A stretch of 7,268 bases of DNA from Bacteroidia bacterium (GTDB lineage: Bacteria; Bacteroidota; Bacteroidia; Bacteroidales; BM523): the NCBI GenBank assembly GCA_016209245.1, contig JACQWN010000490.1, forward strand, positions 1-7,268, read 5' to 3'. The notes under the pieces are model-generated. The model searched no databases, had not been told where the DNA came from, and saw nothing but the letters and a program-made list of their open reading frames with translations. A program made the translations under genes and the position numbers. Positions 5,372 to 7,268 of this stretch are shown one piece after another (the first letter of the stretch is position 1; every line of letters begins with the position of its first letter).

Positions 5372-7135
5372 ATGCTCAAAATTATTCAATATATAATACT
5401 ATTATTCACCGCTTTTACCGTTATCGGATGCGCAAATATAATTGCACCAACCGGGGGTCCTAAAGATATTTCCCCTCCGGATGTAAAAAAATGCGACCCC
5501 GCAAACAGAACAGTTTATTTTACCGGTAATAAAATTATCATTTCTTTTAACGAATATATCCAATTAAAAAATATTAACCAATCATTAATAGTGTCACCTC
5601 CGCTAAAAGAGAAACCTGAAGTTAAAATTTCGGGCAAAAGCATTATTGCTGAGCTGAAAGCCGGTATAAATGAGCTGAAAAGGGATATGACATATACGCT
5701 CGACTTTGGCGAAGCTATTGCCGATATTAATGAAGGAAATATTCTGAAAAATTTTAAATATATATTTTCGACAGGCGGAACAGTTGATTCGCTTGAAATC
5801 AGCGGAACCGTTTTTGATGCATTTACGATGCAACCGGTTAAAGAGGGTTTTGTAATGGTTTACTTTTCTGATATAGATTCTCTTCCTTTGACAAGCTTGC
5901 CCGATTATTTAGCACGTATCGGTGAAAACGGCAATTTTAAGATTTCCTGCCTGAAACAAGAAAAGTATAAGATTTTCGCTCTCGTTGATAATGACAACAA
6001 TCTGCTTTATAATCATCCCGGTGAATCTGTCGCTTTTCTCGATACACTTTTAATGCCCGGTATTTTAATTTCCGAACATACAGATACTATTACAAACGAT
6101 TCTGTTGTCATAAGAAAAGATACCGCATTTTTTCCCACAGGTATAAATTTATATATGTTTAAAGGGGAAATCGTGAAACAATTTTTAATAAAAACCGAGA
6201 GGCAGGAAAAATGGAAGCTGGCAATGGTTTTCAGCCGTCCGGTTGAACAAAAACCCGCACTTGTTCCTATTGGATATAAAGCTGATGCTTCGTGGTATAT
6301 TACCGAGGAATCGTCAAAGCATGACACACTTGTGTACTGGATTTCAGATTCATTAATTTATAACAGGGATACTATTTCCATTCAGCAGACATATTATAGA
6401 ACCGATTCGACTGGAAATTTATCGCTTAATACCGATACTGTGAATTTGAAAATTACTGCAAAACCGATATCCGGAAAAAAGGAGAAAAAAAGAGAGAAGC
6501 AAGATACTCTACTTGTTACGACAAATATTAAATCGCCGCATGATTTTTATAAAGATGTAATAATTACATGTTCACACCCTGTATTACAGCCCGATACATC
6601 AAAAATTCTGCTATTTGAAATAAAGGATTCCGTTAAAACCGGTTTGAAATATCAATATATTACAGATAGTATAAATATCAGAAAATATCATATTACAAAC
6701 AGGTGGAATGGGGGAGGTAAGTATGAGCTCCTTATTTTACCGGGCGCTTTCAAAGATTTATATAATTTTTCAAACGATACCTTGAAACAGGAATTTACAG
6801 TGCAGCAACAGGATTATTATGGAAAAATATTGCTGAATATAGAAAATAGCAATAGCAGGCTCGTATTTCAACTGCTCGATGAAAAGGAAAATGTGTTGTC
6901 CGAGAAAGCTGTCAGCGGCGAAAAACAAATTGTATTCGATTATCTAAAACCTGCAAAATATAAATTGAAAGTTTATTTCGACGATAATGGCAATAATAGA
7001 TGGGATACAGGAAAATATTCAGAACACCGTCAACCTGAAAAGGTGAAATATTATAGCGGCAATATCGAAATAAAATCGAATTGGGAAAATGAAATTAAGT
7101 GGGATATTGTTAAAACCCCGCCAAAAGAGGAATAA
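5372..7135 (+). CDS. Ig-like (Big_5) domain lipoprotein, function unknown
   Basis: This predicted 587-residue lipoprotein starts at ATG 5372 with MLKIIQYIILLFTAF and the lipobox VIGC, Cys20 being the acylated residue. The frame stays open upstream to a TTG at 5195, but those 59 codons look non-coding, hide the lipoprotein signal and contain the proposed promoter. After the lipobox comes IAPTGGPKDISPPD, then an Ig-like Big_5/SbsA-type domain at about 34-134 (strand IIISFNEYIQL, ending IFSTGG). A carboxypeptidase-regulatory-like segment covers about 142-210 (ISGTVFDA...FALVDNDNN). The middle part (about 250-480) is poorly defined and contains a basic stretch KKEKKREK at 369-376. The C-terminal part repeats the theme with YKLKVYFDDNGNNRWDTGKY. 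This is a widespread Bacteroidetes architecture without an assigned role, as far as I know. No acidic surface-export signal follows Cys20, so a periplasm-facing location is more likely than surface display. It is divergent from lptD. Confidence 0.85.
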   Translation: MLKIIQYIILLFTAFTVIGCANIIAPTGGPKDISPPDVKKCDPANRTVYFTGNKIIISFNEYIQLKNINQSLIVSPPLKEKPEVKISGKSIIAELKAGINELKRDMTYTLDFGEAIADINEGNILKNFKYIFSTGGTVDSLEISGTVFDAFTMQPVKEGFVMVYFSDIDSLPLTSLPDYLARIGENGNFKISCLKQEKYKIFALVDNDNNLLYNHPGESVAFLDTLLMPGILISEHTDTITNDSVVIRKDTAFFPTGINLYMFKGEIVKQFLIKTERQEKWKLAMVFSRPVEQKPALVPIGYKADASWYITEESSKHDTLVYWISDSLIYNRDTISIQQTYYRTDSTGNLSLNTDTVNLKITAKPISGKKEKKREKQDTLLVTTNIKSPHDFYKDVIITCSHPVLQPDTSKILLFEIKDSVKTGLKYQYITDSINIRKYHITNRWNGGGKYELLILPGAFKDLYNFSNDTLKQEFTVQQQDYYGKILLNIENSNSRLVFQLLDEKENVLSEKAVSGEKQIVFDYLKPAKYKLKVYFDDNGNNRWDTGKYSEHRQPEKVKYYSGNIEIKSNWENEIKWDIVKTPPKEE

Positions 7136-7212
7136 ATGAATTGAATAAAATAATTTTGATAGATAGAAAAGAAAAGAGTATTTTTGATAACTTCTAAAAT
7201 GAAAATATTTTG

Positions 7213-7220
7213 TACATTTG
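7213..7220 (+). promoter_or_regulatory. Candidate -7 box for the gene starting at 7255
   Basis: TACATTTG is a perfect TAnnTTTG match, 34 bases before the ATG at 7255. The nearest upstream TTTG (7183-7186) is 26 bases away, longer than the usual spacer, so the -33 box is weak or absent. A second perfect match, TAATTTTG, lies at 7151-7158 with no -33 box either. The position makes the site at 7213 the better candidate. Confidence 0.45.
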
Positions 7221-7254
7221 TAACCATAAATCAAATAAATAAAAACTATAAATA

Positions 7255-7268
7255 ATGAGTAAAGTAAA
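7255..7268 (+). CDS. Start of a downstream gene (5' fragment only)
   Basis: ATG AGT AAA GTA AA reads Met-Ser-Lys-Val and runs off the window edge. A promoter-like -7 box lies 34 bases upstream and the leader is very A-rich, which is typical of Bacteroidetes translation starts without a Shine-Dalgarno. Four residues do not allow identification. The separation of 119 bases from the lipoprotein stop and the possible own promoter suggest a separate transcription unit. Confidence 0.5.

Noticed and set aside
5603..7234. Minus-strand open frames at 5603-5833, 6013-6327 and 7019-7234
   Set aside because: The first two lie wholly opposite the lipoprotein gene and the third largely so. Their composition is that of reversed AT-rich coding DNA, with no start context or domain.

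Overview
The window looks like chromosomal DNA from a member of the Bacteroidota (Bacteroidetes). The DNA is AT-rich. The first protein ends in a type IX secretion (T9SS) type A sorting domain, the LptD homologue has the long Bacteroidetes form, and exported proteins are cut at Ala-Gln or carry a lipobox. Start codons lack Shine-Dalgarno sequences, and several upstream regions carry the Bacteroidetes promoter pattern TTTG / TAnnTTTG. I cannot name a genus.

Layout. (1) Positions 2-1873, plus strand: the 3' part of a large secreted modular protein, with VCBS/FG-GAP repeats, a fibronectin-III-like domain, a cohesin domain, a dockerin and a T9SS sorting tail. Its 5' end lies outside the window. 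A hairpin at 1883-1907 may end its transcript. (2) Positions 1965-2534, plus strand: a glutamine amidotransferase of the TrpG/PabA family, without its synthase partner nearby. (3) Positions 2531-5164, minus strand: an LptD-type LPS assembly protein whose stop codon overlaps that of the amidotransferase. (4) Positions 5165-5371: a divergent intergenic region with two back-to-back promoter candidates and an inverted-repeat element that would lie in the lptD leader. (5) Positions 5372-7135, plus strand: a lipoprotein with an N-terminal Ig-like (Big_5) domain, of unknown function. (6) Positions 7136-7268: a promoter-like site and the first codons of another gene.

How the parts fit. lptD and the divergent lipoprotein both concern the envelope and share a control region, so joint regulation is plausible but unproven. 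The amidotransferase belongs to chorismate metabolism (tryptophan or folate) and has no obvious link to its neighbours. The modular T9SS protein is an accessory-type surface or secreted protein. Its codon choice changes at the fibronectin/cohesin boundary, which suggests assembly from modules of different history.

I see no CRISPR array, tRNA, rRNA, insertion sequence or clear novel multi-gene system. The least explained parts are the lptD leader element, the cohesin-plus-dockerin T9SS protein and the unknown lipoprotein.
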